A stretch of DNA of 64,000 bases, taken from an uncultured Eubacteriales bacterium. Its GTDB lineage: Bacteria > Bacillota > Clostridia > Oscillospirales > Acutalibacteraceae. Within the stretch, counting starts at the first letter, position 1. Each line of letters begins with the position of its first letter. Below are positions 8,533-17,862 of this stretch, piece by piece. The translations under genes were made by a program, and so were the position numbers. The stretch spans positions 44,779-108,778 of the forward strand of contig CAKRRH010000003.1 of assembly GCA_934394855.1 (NCBI GenBank), written 5' to 3'. The notes below the pieces were generated by a model that saw only the letters and a list, made by a program, of their open reading frames with translations, did no database searches and had not been told where the DNA came from.

Positions 8533-9882
8533 TTAACATTCTTTAAACAAAACTCTGATTTCGGTACCGACGCCGAGCGTGCTTTCGATCTCGATCTTTG
8601 CGTCATGGAACATTGCGGCGTGTTTAACGATTGAAAGTCCGAGTCCCGTTCCGCCGATCTCCTTAGAATGAGATTTATTTACCCTGTAAAACCTCTCGAA
8701 TACTCGGTCAATATCCTCTTTCGGAATTCCGATTCCGGTATCCTTAACGCTCAACACTCCGAGTCCGTTTTGTCTGGTGAGGTTAATTTCGATTTTGCCG
8801 TTGTCCTTATTATATTTGATTGCGTTGTCGCAGATATTATATATCATTTCAAACAAAATCTGCTCCGCACCGAGCGTAATGATATGTTCGCCCGTCAAGG
8901 TCATCTCAATGCCCCGTTTTTTTGCAACCGGCTGCAAATGGGTGACGACGGAAGTACATTCATCGAGCAAATCGATCGGTTCCTTGACGATTTCTCCGTT
9001 TTGCTCGTCAAGCTGACTGATTTTGATAATATCGCCGACAAGCGTGATCAATCTGCCCGCTTCGTCATATATATTTCCCGCAAACCTCGGAATATCTTCG
9101 GGTTTGACCATTCCGTCGCGGATTATCTCGGCAAATCCCGAAATCGATGTCAGCGGCGTTTTCAGTTCATGACTGACATTAGCCGTAAACTCACGGCGCA
9201 TTTTATCCTGAGCTTCGTGCTCGGTTGACAATTCTTCAAGCTGATTGTCGATCTGCCTGTTCTGCATAATGAGCCTGTCCACCAGCGGACTGAGCTCTTC
9301 ATAGCCGTCAATATGCTTCGGGTCGTCAAAATCAATGTCGTTTATCGGCTTAATGATTTTCTTCGCAATGACATTCGCAAGCACGAACGACAAAACGACC
9401 GCAATCACAAATACTGTCAAAATCGGCTGAATCATGCTAAGCAGCAGCGATATTATCGTAAACTGCGTACCCGACGCTCTGAGCACCGTGCCGTCTTTGA
9501 GCAAAACCGCATAGTTATAGGTTTTTTCGGAAAGTGTGTTCGAATATCTCAGCGACTCGCCCGTGCCGTTTTCCTTTGCCTTGATAAATTCTTCACGGTC
9601 AGCGTGGCTCTCCATCTCCCCCGCCGCCATTTTGCTGTCATATTTAACCGTGCCGTCAGCCGCGATCCAGGTGATTCGGCTGTTGTTTGCAGGCTTGATT
9701 CCGTCAAGATATTCTTCGCCGCCGATATTCATTCCGTTTGAAATATATTCGGCTGTCTGTTTAATATCTGCGTCATAAAGCCCCGAATAGTAGTTGTAAA
9801 GCACGCCCATGATCAGCACAAGGCTTGCCAAAAACACACCCATCGACGACAGAAATGTGCCATAAAATATTCTCTTTCTCAT
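8533..9882 (-). CDS. PhoR-like sensor histidine kinase
   Basis: 449 residues. TM1 is near residues 10-32 and TM2 near 145-170, bounding an extracellular sensor domain of about 110 residues. HAMP-like and coiled sequence follows, then the H-box FTANVSHELKTPLTSISG with the phospho-accepting His near residue 238. The N-box (YNICDNAIKYN), G1 (KDTGIGIPKEDI) and G2 (GGTGLGLSIVKHA) are all present, so the kinase looks intact. It autophosphorylates and passes phosphate to the response regulator encoded 88 bases upstream. The fused ABC transporter downstream is a likely target or partner. Confidence 0.93.
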   Translation of the reverse strand: MRKRIFYGTFLSSMGVFLASLVLIMGVLYNYYSGLYDADIKQTAEYISNGMNIGGEEYLDGIKPANNSRITWIAADGTVKYDSKMAAGEMESHADREEFIKAKENGTGESLRYSNTLSEKTYNYAVLLKDGTVLRASGTQFTIISLLLSMIQPILTVFVIAVVLSFVLANVIAKKIIKPINDIDFDDPKHIDGYEELSPLVDRLIMQNRQIDNQLEELSTEHEAQDKMRREFTANVSHELKTPLTSISGFAEIIRDGMVKPEDIPRFAGNIYDEAGRLITLVGDIIKISQLDEQNGEIVKEPIDLLDECTSVVTHLQPVAKKRGIEMTLTGEHIITLGAEQILFEMIYNICDNAIKYNKDNGKIEINLTRQNGLGVLSVKDTGIGIPKEDIDRVFERFYRVNKSHSKEIGGTGLGLSIVKHAAMFHDAKIEIESTLGVGTEIRVLFKEC

Positions 9883-9970
9883 AAAGTCCGATTCGCCTCT
9901 CTATCCGTCGATTATAAATCTCGGTTATTATTGTGAAATTTTGCTCATATCGCGCTTACAAAATCAATGT

Positions 9971-10639
9971 TCATTCGCCGATTTTGTAACCGATTCCTCT
10001 GACCGTTTCAATCAAATCGCCGGCGTTGCCGAGCTTTTGGCGAAGCGTGCGCACATGAACATCAACCGTTCTGCTTTCGCCGTCAAACGAATATCCCCAA
10101 ATTCGGTTCAACATCTGATCTCTTGTCAAAACAATGCCCCTGTTTTCGAGCAAAAGACACAACATTTCAAATTCCTTCAACGTCAGATTAACCGTTTCAC
10201 CGTCAACCTTAACAACGTGCTTTGACGGACAAACATAAAGATTGCCGACCGAATATTCAGCCTCGTTTGTCACATTGCCGGCGCGTCTGAGCAGTGCCTT
10301 AATTCGGGCAATCAATTCCATCATTCCGAAAGGCTTCGGAACATAGTCGTCCGCACCGCAGTCAAGCCCGACCACCTTATCATATTCGCTGCCCTTTGCG
10401 GTCAGCATCATGACGGGAATATTCTGCGTGCTGCTGCGTTTTCTCAATTTTTTGAGAATTTCGAGTCCGTCCTCTTCGGGCAGCATGATGTCAAGCAAAA
10501 TGAGATTCGGCGTTTGTTCTTCAAGCGCCTGCCAAAACAGCGACGGCAGCGCAAATCCCTTTGCCTCAAGACCCGTGTTGCTCAGCGTATATACAATAAG
10601 CTCTCTTATCGAATTATCGTCCTCAACCAAATAGATCAT
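9971..10639 (-). CDS. OmpR/PhoB-family response regulator
   Basis: 222 residues with an N-terminal receiver domain and a C-terminal winged helix. Seen: the acidic pair EDD at 6-8, phospho-acceptor Asp at 50 in LLDIMLPEEDG, the conserved Thr/Lys in MLTAKG and YVPKPF, and the DNA-binding domain with LTLKEFEMLCLLLENRG, RTVDVHVRTLRQKLG and the end ETVRGIGYKIGE. It should bind DNA direct repeats when phosphorylated by the adjacent kinase. AGGGAG lies upstream of the ATG. It follows the HD-domain gene by about 50 bases on the same strand. Confidence 0.95.
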   Translation of the reverse strand: MIYLVEDDNSIRELIVYTLSNTGLEAKGFALPSLFWQALEEQTPNLILLDIMLPEEDGLEILKKLRKRSSTQNIPVMMLTAKGSEYDKVVGLDCGADDYVPKPFGMMELIARIKALLRRAGNVTNEAEYSVGNLYVCPSKHVVKVDGETVNLTLKEFEMLCLLLENRGIVLTRDQMLNRIWGYSFDGESRTVDVHVRTLRQKLGNAGDLIETVRGIGYKIGE

Positions 10640-10692
10640 GAATACCGCTCCCTCTTATATCGTTTATGTTTGTTCTCGTATCCTTATTTGCC

Positions 10693-11352
10693 TCACATCA
10701 GCGACTGTTCGTTGATTATCAGCTTAAATTTAAGGTCAAACCATTCCGCGGCCTTTTTGCACATAATCATTCGACCCATGAATATTTCAAAATAGTCCAT
10801 TACCGAGCTATATCGTGTATCGATCGACAGCTTCAGCTTGATGATCGTCTTGTCCTCGTTGATTTTCAGCTTTGAATTTGTAACCGAATAGTTCACTCTG
10901 TCGTGAATGTCAAATGAGGCAATGTCACGGTTGCGCACTCTTGTTCTGCGCACATCCGACTTATCCGCCAAAATAAGCGCCGCCGAAAGATCATTGACCG
11001 CCACTCCCGTGCCTTCGTCATGATTTCCGATAGCCGAAACCACCGCCGCCACGTCTTTTGCAGAAATGTCCATTGAATTTAATATCCGAAATGCCATCAC
11101 CGCACCGCTTAGCGAATGGTCGGTTCTGTTTACCAAATTGCCGATGTCATGCAAATATGCCGCAATCTGCACAAGCTCAATGTCATGCTTGCTCCGCCCC
11201 ATTGTTTCAAGGATATATTTTGCGTCCTTTGCGACCTTTGTCACATGAGCAAAGCTGTGTTCGGTGAACCCAAGCGCCAAAAGCGATTTGTCCGCCTGCT
11301 CGATATATGCGTTTACATCTTCGTTTTTCGTCAGTTCTTTATAAGTTATCAT
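10693..11352 (-). CDS. HD-domain phosphohydrolase
   Basis: About 219 residues. The metal-binding HD signature is visible as an early His (HSFAHVTKVAKDA), the HD doublet in AAYLHDIGN, and a later His and Asp in GNHDEG and LADKSDVRR. This is the pattern of HD hydrolases acting on nucleotides or nucleotide second messengers. The exact substrate cannot be told from sequence. The frame opens at 11367, but GGGAG lies eight bases before the ATG at 11352, which I take as the start. It sits between the U32 gene and the response regulator, all on the minus strand. Confidence 0.8.
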   Translation of the reverse strand: MITYKELTKNEDVNAYIEQADKSLLALGFTEHSFAHVTKVAKDAKYILETMGRSKHDIELVQIAAYLHDIGNLVNRTDHSLSGAVMAFRILNSMDISAKDVAAVVSAIGNHDEGTGVAVNDLSAALILADKSDVRRTRVRNRDIASFDIHDRVNYSVTNSKLKINEDKTIIKLKLSIDTRYSSVMDYFEIFMGRMIMCKKAAEWFDLKFKLIINEQSLM

Positions 11353-11472
11353 TCTTTTTACTCCCATTTGACTATTATGTTAATACCGCTTCGTTAAAAC
11401 AAAAAGCCGCCTTATGTTAAATATGGGTAAAATGTAAAAAAGCTGAATATTAAATCTGTGTAAAATCGCATC

Positions 11473-13530
11473 CTAAAGCACGCCCTTTTGATACATACCT
11501 CTTGTATATAATCCTGTCGGGCTGAGTCCGTTTTCAAATGCATGAATGATGTTTAAAGCCTCATTTTTATCTTCTGTCGTAAACTGAAGCGCCAAATAAT
11601 CGGCATTTATCTCACTCGTTCTGTCCGCCATATAAAGCGGTCGGTCGCTGAATAAATGAGTCACTCCGTCAACGCATTGCAAATGAAATTCGACGCCCTT
11701 GCGGTCAACGATCTTGCCGTCGCAGTTTTTGCAGCCGTTGTGCGCCTTTCTCGGACAGTTGCGAATTATCATCAGCGGCAGCCTGCCATATGCGTTGACG
11801 CAGGTTTTGTGATGCGTCACGATTTTCTGAACGGCGCCCGTCGATAATTCATAGGACAGCGTGATGATCTCTGAGAATTTTAACATCTCCGAATCGGCGG
11901 TATATGAATTATACACATTAAGTCCGCCGCCCGAAATTATCTTCATGCCGGCGTTTTGACTGAGCTCAATCGCACCCAAATTTTGAATATATGCAAGCTC
12001 AACCCCGATTTTTTTCAGTTCACACAGCCGCCGACTGACCGCCTGTTCGTCGGTAATATATCTCGGTGTTGAAACCGCAACCGTTTTGCCCGAATTTATA
12101 AGCCGACCGATATTATCATCATCGCTGTTCATCGGCACAACATAAATCGACAAGGCTTCGGTTTCGGGGATAGTGTCAATGTCACAGAAAACGCCGATAA
12201 GCTTGTGTTTTTTCGGCATATTTTCGTTTTCCCCGATTTTTGTCATATCATCGCAAAGCTTGTCCGACCATGCTTTCGGCTTTACTGCCGAACGCCGCCT
12301 TAAAAGCTCGCCCGTCGCCTCATTTTTCAGTCTGTTAAGCTCGCCCGACGGCACGCTCACGCCCTCGTCAATGTCGCAGACAAGGTTTTCAAGATAAAAC
12401 GGTGTTCCGCCGCATTTTTCGAGCTTTGACTTCGCAAAATCATAATCGAGCGAACGGTTGATCGCCTTTTGCGGCTCATCTCCCAATATGACCGCATGAT
12501 TTTCACCGTCGTCAATTTCAAGCTTGGTTTTCTCCCCAAATCTTGCGAACAGCTTCATATTAACCCCGACATGAGGATATTCCCGCCGATAAAGCTCATG
12601 CGCCGCATTTTTGATTTTCTTTGAATTATCAACATCCTTTTCACTGCGAATGCCGAACATATCCTTGTCGATTTTTCCCTCATAATATCCGTCGGTGAAC
12701 CCCGAGCGTGAAAAAATCTTTTGAAGATTGTCAATTTTGTCAGCCAAATCGGAATATCCCTGTTTTGCCGCAACCGCCGCATTCACCGCCATTGCAACAT
12801 ATTCCGGCCGCTTCATTCTGCCCTCGATTTTCAGCGACGAAATGCCCATTTTTTCAAACTCGCCGAAATGTTCATAGAGATTGAGGTCTTTAAGGCTCAA
12901 ATCATATCCGTTGCCGTTGTCAACTCTAAACGGCAGTCTGCAAGTTCCTGCGCAAAGCCCCCTGTTTCCGCTTCTGCCGCCGAGAAGCGCCGAAAACAAA
13001 CATTGCCCCGACACCGACATACACAAAGCGCCCTGAACAAAAATCTCAAGCTCAATGCCGTGCGCATTTGCATATTCCGATATATCAAGCAGCTCTTTTC
13101 TCGATACCTCTCTTGAAAGCACAATTCTCTTGTATCCGTGTTCATGCAAAAATTTAACGCCGCTTTTTGAATGAACGCTCATCTGCGTTGACGCATGAAG
13201 CGGCATATCGGGTGCCGCCGCTTTAATGATTTCGGCTAAACCGATGTCCTGAATGATAATGCCGTCAATGCCTGCTTTGCAAGCTGTTTTTGCAAGGGAG
13301 AGCGCGTCTTTCATCTCATAATCAGAAACAAGGGTGTTCAGCGTAAGATACGCCAAAACACCCCTGACATGACAATATTCAACTGCACCGAAAATATCTT
13401 CTTCGGTAAAATTTTGTGCGTTGCGCCGTGCGTTAAAACCGCCCGCACCGAAATAAACTGCGTCAGCTCCCGAGCAAACCGCAGCGCAAAGCGACTCAAA
13501 GTTGCCCGCAGGCGCCAATATTTCCATCAT
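11473..13530 (-). CDS. U32-family protein (tRNA/rRNA hydroxylation type) with DUF3656-like C-terminus
   Basis: 685 residues. It starts with MEILAPAGNFESLCAAVCSGADAVYFG, the family hallmark, and carries the conserved PLHASTQMSVHS, EIFVQGALCMSVSGQC and RSGNRGLCAGTC blocks that supply Cys residues for an iron-sulfur cluster. Although named peptidase U32, characterised bacterial members (TrhP, RlhA) hydroxylate tRNA wobble uridine or a 23S rRNA cytidine using prephenate-dependent chemistry. The length and the C-terminal half resemble the long RlhA-like form. Further Cys residues occur near the end (NCPRKAHNGCKNC). It overlaps zapA by four bases, so the two genes are translationally coupled, an arrangement common in Clostridia. 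Confidence 0.88.
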   Translation of the reverse strand: MMEILAPAGNFESLCAAVCSGADAVYFGAGGFNARRNAQNFTEEDIFGAVEYCHVRGVLAYLTLNTLVSDYEMKDALSLAKTACKAGIDGIIIQDIGLAEIIKAAAPDMPLHASTQMSVHSKSGVKFLHEHGYKRIVLSREVSRKELLDISEYANAHGIELEIFVQGALCMSVSGQCLFSALLGGRSGNRGLCAGTCRLPFRVDNGNGYDLSLKDLNLYEHFGEFEKMGISSLKIEGRMKRPEYVAMAVNAAVAAKQGYSDLADKIDNLQKIFSRSGFTDGYYEGKIDKDMFGIRSEKDVDNSKKIKNAAHELYRREYPHVGVNMKLFARFGEKTKLEIDDGENHAVILGDEPQKAINRSLDYDFAKSKLEKCGGTPFYLENLVCDIDEGVSVPSGELNRLKNEATGELLRRRSAVKPKAWSDKLCDDMTKIGENENMPKKHKLIGVFCDIDTIPETEALSIYVVPMNSDDDNIGRLINSGKTVAVSTPRYITDEQAVSRRLCELKKIGVELAYIQNLGAIELSQNAGMKIISGGGLNVYNSYTADSEMLKFSEIITLSYELSTGAVQKIVTHHKTCVNAYGRLPLMIIRNCPRKAHNGCKNCDGKIVDRKGVEFHLQCVDGVTHLFSDRPLYMADRTSEINADYLALQFTTEDKNEALNIIHAFENGLSPTGLYTRGMYQKGVL

Positions 13531-13874
13531 GCTCTGCTCAGTTTTCCTCTCAGCGTTTGATTTTCCTTGTTAAGCCGCTCGATTTCACGACGGGCTTCGT
13601 CGCACTCAAGCCGTGAATCGGAAAGCGAATCATTAAGCTCCCTGATCTTGCTTTCAAGCTGTTCTTTATTTAATCTGTTTTTATTAGCATCGTCGCAAAA
13701 TTCAAGAGCCGCAAACGCCGCCGCCATCGTCGTCGAAAGATAAGGATTAGCCTTTGTCATTTCCCTAATTTTCTGATTTACCTCGTTGCCGAGCGACTGC
13801 ATATATGCTTCATCGTCATCGGTGTTTACGACCATATCCATTCCACCGACATTAAGCCTTACCTTGTTTGGCAT
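13527..13874 (-). CDS. zapA: Cell division protein ZapA
   Basis: 115 residues. The N-terminal globular part (KVRLNVGGMDMVVNTDDDEAYMQSLGNEVNQKI) and the helical segment TMAAAFAALEFCDDANK match ZapA; the last 50 residues form a coiled coil. ZapA bundles FtsZ filaments at the septum. It is the first gene of a minus-strand run (zapA, U32, HD protein, response regulator, kinase, ABC). The 190-base gap to the divergent gene at 14066 must hold both promoters. Confidence 0.9.
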   Translation of the reverse strand: MPNKVRLNVGGMDMVVNTDDDEAYMQSLGNEVNQKIREMTKANPYLSTTMAAAFAALEFCDDANKNRLNKEQLESKIRELNDSLSDSRLECDEARREIERLNKENQTLRGKLSRA

Positions 13875-14065
13875 ATATTTATCATTCCTTTTCCGAGTGT
13901 AATATTCTGAGTCACAAGGGCAACAATAGCCCTTAATTTACAGAACTGTTCATATTTATTATACAACATATTTTGAAATAGTCAAAGTTTTTTTATTATA
14001 TTTTATTGATTTTAAGCATATTTTGTTGTAAAATGTAAACAAAAAATTAAGAAAAGCGTGATAAT

Positions 14066-14740
14066 ATGGATAAATTTGAACATATCAAAACAAATGCACT
14101 TTTAGACCTTTCAAAAACGATCGCAAAGGATATTTTTGCAGATGTCGCCTATCCTTTTGAAGTATTGCCGAAAATCAAGGATTTCATAACCGAGCTTTCC
14201 GAAACGCTCGATAAATCGGAGTTTGACGAGCCGATTCCCGGCGTGTTTATTCATAAAACCGCAACGGTCGCAAAAACCGCGTCGATCTCCGCCCCGTGCA
14301 TAATCGACGCAGGCACCGAGGTTCGCCATTGCGCATTCATCAGAGGAAGCGCCGTCGTCGGCAAAAACTGTGTGGTCGGCAATTCGGTCGAGCTTAAAAA
14401 TGTAATAATTTTTGATAATGTCCAGGTGCCTCATTATAATTATGTCGGCGATTCCGTCCTCGGTTATCACAGCCACATGGGCGCGGGCTCAATCACATCA
14501 AATGTAAAATCCGACAAAACGCTTGTTAAAATAAATGTTGACGGCAATGTTTATGAAACGGGACTTAAAAAGATGGGTGCAGTCTTGGGCGATTATGTTG
14601 AAGTCGGTTGCAATTCGGTAATGAATCCGGGCACCGTTGTCGGCAGAAATACAAACATCTATCCGCTCTCATCAGTCCGTGGATTTGTAAAATCGGGAAG
14701 TATTTATAAAAATAGGAACGAAATTGTAGAAAAAGAGTAA
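14066..14740 (+). CDS. Left-handed beta-helix acyl/nucleotidyltransferase-like protein
   Basis: 224 residues. A helical N-terminal segment (1-55) precedes a hexapeptide-repeat beta-helix: IHKTATVAKTASISAPCIIDAGTEVRHCAFIRGSAVVG and on to VVGRNTNIYPLSSVRG. This is the fold of GlmU C-terminal domains and related sugar-nucleotide acyltransferases. A GlmU-like N-terminal pyrophosphorylase domain is absent. The family is often annotated as UDP-N-acetylglucosamine pyrophosphorylase-like. The sequence supports an acyltransferase-type fold, not a specific substrate. The Shine-Dalgarno is weak. Confidence 0.75.
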   Translation: MDKFEHIKTNALLDLSKTIAKDIFADVAYPFEVLPKIKDFITELSETLDKSEFDEPIPGVFIHKTATVAKTASISAPCIIDAGTEVRHCAFIRGSAVVGKNCVVGNSVELKNVIIFDNVQVPHYNYVGDSVLGYHSHMGAGSITSNVKSDKTLVKINVDGNVYETGLKKMGAVLGDYVEVGCNSVMNPGTVVGRNTNIYPLSSVRGFVKSGSIYKNRNEIVEKE

Positions 14741-14757
14741 TTTTTTGAAAAATATTC

Positions 14758-14785
14758 TTGACAAATCCGAAAAATCCTGTATAAT
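14758..14785 (+). promoter_or_regulatory. Promoter for tRNA-Gln
   Basis: TTGACA at 14758-14763 and TATAAT at 14780-14785 with a 16-base spacer, 31 bases before the tRNA. Confidence 0.85.
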
Positions 14786-14816
14786 AATTAATGTTGCGGT
14801 AATAACTGTAACATAT

Positions 14817-14890
14817 AGCGGAATAGTGTAACGGTAGCACGACAGACTCTGACTCTGTTTGTTGGGGTTCGAATCCCTATTCCGCTGCCA
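14817..14890 (+). tRNA. tRNA-Gln (anticodon CTG)
   Basis: The acceptor arms AGCGGAA and TTCCGCT pair fully. The D arm is GTG/CAC. The anticodon stem ACAGA/TCTGT holds the loop CTCTGAC, giving anticodon CTG for the Gln codon CAG. The T arm is TGGGG-TTCGAAT-CCCTA. Discriminator G and CCA are encoded. Confidence 0.95.
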
Positions 14891-14935
14891 AGCGATAAAT
14901 GGCTTAACAAAGCCGTTTGTCGCTCTTTTTTTATT
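14891..14935 (+). terminator. Terminator of tRNA-Gln
   Basis: AGCGATAAATGGC and GCCGTTTGTCGCT form a hairpin with one mismatch near the middle, followed by a long T tract. Confidence 0.85.
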
Positions 14936-15331
14936 TTTTTTTGTGCGATTTACATTTCATTTTACCCCATTAAAACCTGTTAAAATGGGGTATTAAAACT
15001 TGAGCATAAAAAGCCGGAACAGTTTTTTTAATTACAAGCCGGTAAAAAAATAAATTTATATAACAATGCACATCAAAGCACACTATTATGACAGAATTTT
15101 TCCAAAAGAACAAATATAACAAAAACCGCACGATTCCCCGACGCAAAAGGAATTCAAGCTGTCCCTCAAGAGAAATATTTTTTCTATTTATTTTGATTTT
15201 TGCATAAGATTTGACAAATATTATGTATTTAATTACACTTATTAAGCAAACACTTAACTACATTAAAAGCTGCGGTATACATATAACAAATTGCAACTTT
15301 TTTTAGTCAATATGTGTTTCATTTATAGGAG
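14936..15331. other. AT-rich gene-free stretch with one inverted repeat
   Basis: About 400 bases without a supported gene between the tRNA-Gln terminator and the ECF sigma gene. A perfect inverted repeat (TACCCCAT...ATGGGGTA, 14963-14992) is present without a T tract. The composition shifts to AT-rich here and stays so through 17 kb, which fits an insertion beside the tRNA gene. Confidence 0.5.
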
Positions 15332-15343
15332 GTGATGAATTAT

Positions 15344-15838
15344 ATGTCCATAATTGAATTTGACAATCAGCGTTTTGATGATTTATATCAAAAGTATGCC
15401 GGTATGATTTTTAAAACATCATACAATTATCTTTTGAATAAAGATGATGCTGAGGATATTGTTCAGGAGGTATTTATTAAATATTTTATTTCTAATAAAA
15501 TATTTAACGATGACAATCATGAAAAAGCCTGGATTCTTAGAGTAACGGCAAATTTGAGTAAAAATGTTCTTCGTTCAAAATCGCGTCGAAATATGGAATT
15601 AGACGATACAATAAAAATTGTAGATAATAAAATTGAAAAAGCAATAACCGAGCATTTAGATTTGGAAAGAACTATGGAAGAATTAACCGCGAATCAAAGA
15701 CTTGCAATTTATCTGTTTTATTATGAACAAATACCAATAAAAACCATAGCAAAAATAATGAAAAGCAATGAGAATACCGTAAAATCTCATTTGCTACGAG
15801 CGAAAAGTAAAATGAAATCACATCTTGAAAAGGAGTAG
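15344..15838 (+). CDS. ECF-type RNA polymerase sigma factor
   Basis: About 164 residues. Region 2 (FDDLYQKYAGMIFKTSYNYLLNKDDAEDIVQEVFIKYF) and region 4 (MEELTANQRLAIYLFYYEQIPIKTIAKIMKSNENTVKSHLLRAKSKMK) are both typical of extracytoplasmic-function sigma factors. The frame begins at GTG 15332, inside the AGGAGG (15327-15332); the ATG at 15344 has the best spacing. It ends six bases before a membrane protein that probably acts as its anti-sigma factor. Codons are AT-rich compared with neighbours on either side, a sign of separate origin. Confidence 0.92.
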   Translation: MSIIEFDNQRFDDLYQKYAGMIFKTSYNYLLNKDDAEDIVQEVFIKYFISNKIFNDDNHEKAWILRVTANLSKNVLRSKSRRNMELDDTIKIVDNKIEKAITEHLDLERTMEELTANQRLAIYLFYYEQIPIKTIAKIMKSNENTVKSHLLRAKSKMKSHLEKE

Positions 15839-15844
15839 TATATT

Positions 15845-16930
15845 ATGAATTATACTGAATATAATAATCAATTGAAAATGCCGGATGATTTGTATAAAAA
15901 AACATTAACCGGTGTTAAATCAGAAATTTTAAAACATAACCTAATGCAAAGAAAAAAGAAATTTGCTTATTTATCATTTGCTGCTTGTTTTATGATGCTT
16001 GTAACCTCGATATCAACGGTTAAATATTTTAATAATAGTTCTTCCGCAACTTTTGAAACCGCACATAATTCATCAACAAACAATGCGGGTTTTTCTACCG
16101 ATAACAGGACTATAAAAATCAAAATAGAAGATACTAAATACCCTCAAAAAATTATTATTGATAATAAGATATATTCACAGTATTATTTTGGAGATGCGAA
16201 AGCTGATAAGAATAATAACATTGAATTAAAGCAATCAGAAATAGGTGATTTAGTATGTAAGCTTGATTATTTTAACCTTACTAATGATTTGTCTAAATAT
16301 GTGCCAATGACTGTTGAAGAAGCTAAAAACAATAAGTTTTATAAAGCGTTGGTTTATAAATACGGCAAAAGTGATAATTTGGTTATAGTTCAGACCAATA
16401 ATGAATATTATATATTCTATTTGAATGGTTTAACTACTGATTATACTATCGAAGAATTATTAAATCTATACACAGTTAAAGGCAATAATGAAATTATTGG
16501 CATTGAGATTTGGCAAGATGAATTCTATGATTATACTATTCAATTACCCGAAGAAGAAAATATTACAGGGCGGGACATTCGCCCATTGTTGATCGGCACT
16601 ATAACAGACAAAGAAGTGATTAATTCAATAATTAACACTGTCAAAGAATGTAATGAAAATAAAATTGATGACATTAACAGTTATTTAAGCGATTATGATA
16701 AGGGATTAGCAAGTGAAAAATCACTTATGTCTGATTATGGAGAATATAAATTGAGACTCGTTTTTGCAGATGGTCAGAAATTAAATCTCGATAAAAATTC
16801 TTTGGATATTACACTAAAAAGAGATTATTTTTATTTTGATATCTGTCATAAAGGAAATCCTGTTTATTATAAATCAGAAAGTTCTAAATATAATAGAATA
16901 ATCGAATTAATTGAGTCATCATTATCTTAA
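15845..16930 (+). CDS. Probable membrane-anchored anti-sigma factor
   Basis: 361 residues. The N-terminal 38 residues are cytoplasmic and rich in Lys (KMPDDLYKKTLTGVKSEILK). A single TM helix follows near 40-58 (FAYLSFAACFMMLVTSIS), then a Ser/Thr/Asn-rich linker and a large extracellular domain. The position directly after an ECF sigma gene, and the short N-terminus plus single TM, match anti-sigma regulators of Firmicutes. No zinc-binding HXXXCXXC motif is seen, so it is not a ZAS-type protein. The signal it senses is unknown. Confidence 0.65.
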   Translation: MNYTEYNNQLKMPDDLYKKTLTGVKSEILKHNLMQRKKKFAYLSFAACFMMLVTSISTVKYFNNSSSATFETAHNSSTNNAGFSTDNRTIKIKIEDTKYPQKIIIDNKIYSQYYFGDAKADKNNNIELKQSEIGDLVCKLDYFNLTNDLSKYVPMTVEEAKNNKFYKALVYKYGKSDNLVIVQTNNEYYIFYLNGLTTDYTIEELLNLYTVKGNNEIIGIEIWQDEFYDYTIQLPEEENITGRDIRPLLIGTITDKEVINSIINTVKECNENKIDDINSYLSDYDKGLASEKSLMSDYGEYKLRLVFADGQKLNLDKNSLDITLKRDYFYFDICHKGNPVYYKSESSKYNRIIELIESSLS

Positions 16931-16950
16931 ACAGCACTCACAACACCGCA

Positions 16951-17055
16951 TACTATGATTTAATAAAGCTAAAATCTCAAAGCAGATATGATCCGTTGCG
17001 TGAAGATGAGCGTTTCAAAGCAATAATCAAAAAGCTGTCCGATATATCAAGATAA
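16951..17055 (+). pseudogene. C-terminal scrap of a TPR/regulator-type protein
   Basis: An open frame of 34 codons with no start of its own reads LKSQSRYDPLREDERF then KAIIKKLSDISR and a stop. The phrase YDPLR-D-RF is characteristic of the C-terminus of TPR-containing transcription regulators and adenylate cyclase-like proteins. The body of the gene is missing, so this is probably a deletion remnant left when the ECF module was acquired. Confidence 0.65.
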
Positions 17056-17062
17056 ACACTTT

Positions 17063-17097
17063 AAAAGACATCAATTCTCCCGATTGATGTCTTTTTT
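17063..17097 (+). terminator. Rho-independent terminator
   Basis: AAAAGACATCAAT and ATTGATGTCTTTT form a 13-base perfect stem around TCTCCCG, with a T run at the end. It closes the ECF/anti-sigma unit or the broken gene. Confidence 0.9.
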
Positions 17098-17187
17098 CTC
17101 CTCACCGCAAACATTATTACAAAATTGTAATAGAACCGCCCTTTGATATGTGCTATACTTAAATAAAAACAAATTCACGGTGATTTA

Positions 17188-17862
17188 ATGGATATATTTT
17201 TACTTGAAGACGACGAGGCAATCGGAATCGGGCTTACCTATTCGCTCGAAAACGAAGGCTACCGAGTCACGCTTGCAAAATGCGTCGATGACGCAAATAA
17301 AATAATAGACGCCCGCCCCTTTGCGCTCTACATTCTTGATTTAACGCTTCCCGACGGCAGCGGTTATGATGTGTGCAAAAAAATCAAGTCAAAGGGCGAC
17401 CTGCCTGTAATATTCCTAACGGCATTCGACGACGAAGTCAATGTCATAATGGGCTTTGAGCTTGGTGCCGACGACTACATCTCAAAGCCGTTTCGGGTCA
17501 AGGAACTGATGCTGCGAATCAAAAGCGTAATGCGCCGCTATTCAAAGGAGTCGAGCGACGGCATTATCAAAATCGACAGCCTGACAATCAACACAAACGA
17601 GGCAAAGGTATATAAAAACGGCGGCGAAATCGTCCTGACCGCAATGGAATACCGCCTGCTTTTGATACTTTTGAACAACCGCGGAAAAGTGCTCTCACGA
17701 ACAGCGCTTTTGGAGAATATATGGGATGTTGCGGGCGACTTTGTCGAGGACAACACCCTGACCGTATATATTAAACGACTGCGAGATAAAATTGAGGAGG
17801 AACCGACCGACCCGAAGTTCATTAAAACCGTCAGAGGGCTCGGCTACATGATTGAAAAATGA
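17188..17862 (+). CDS. OmpR-family response regulator
   Basis: 224 residues. Receiver domain: EDDE at 7-10, phospho-acceptor Asp51 in ILDLTLPDGSG, FLTAFD, YISKPFR. The winged-helix domain ends in DNTLTVYIKRLRDKIEE and KTVRGLGYMIEK. It overlaps the following kinase gene by four bases. It heads a four-gene unit (regulator, kinase, ABC ATPase, permease) of the kind that responds to cell-wall-active peptides or antibiotics. Confidence 0.95.
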   Translation: MDIFLLEDDEAIGIGLTYSLENEGYRVTLAKCVDDANKIIDARPFALYILDLTLPDGSGYDVCKKIKSKGDLPVIFLTAFDDEVNVIMGFELGADDYISKPFRVKELMLRIKSVMRRYSKESSDGIIKIDSLTINTNEAKVYKNGGEIVLTAMEYRLLLILLNNRGKVLSRTALLENIWDVAGDFVEDNTLTVYIKRLRDKIEEEPTDPKFIKTVRGLGYMIEK

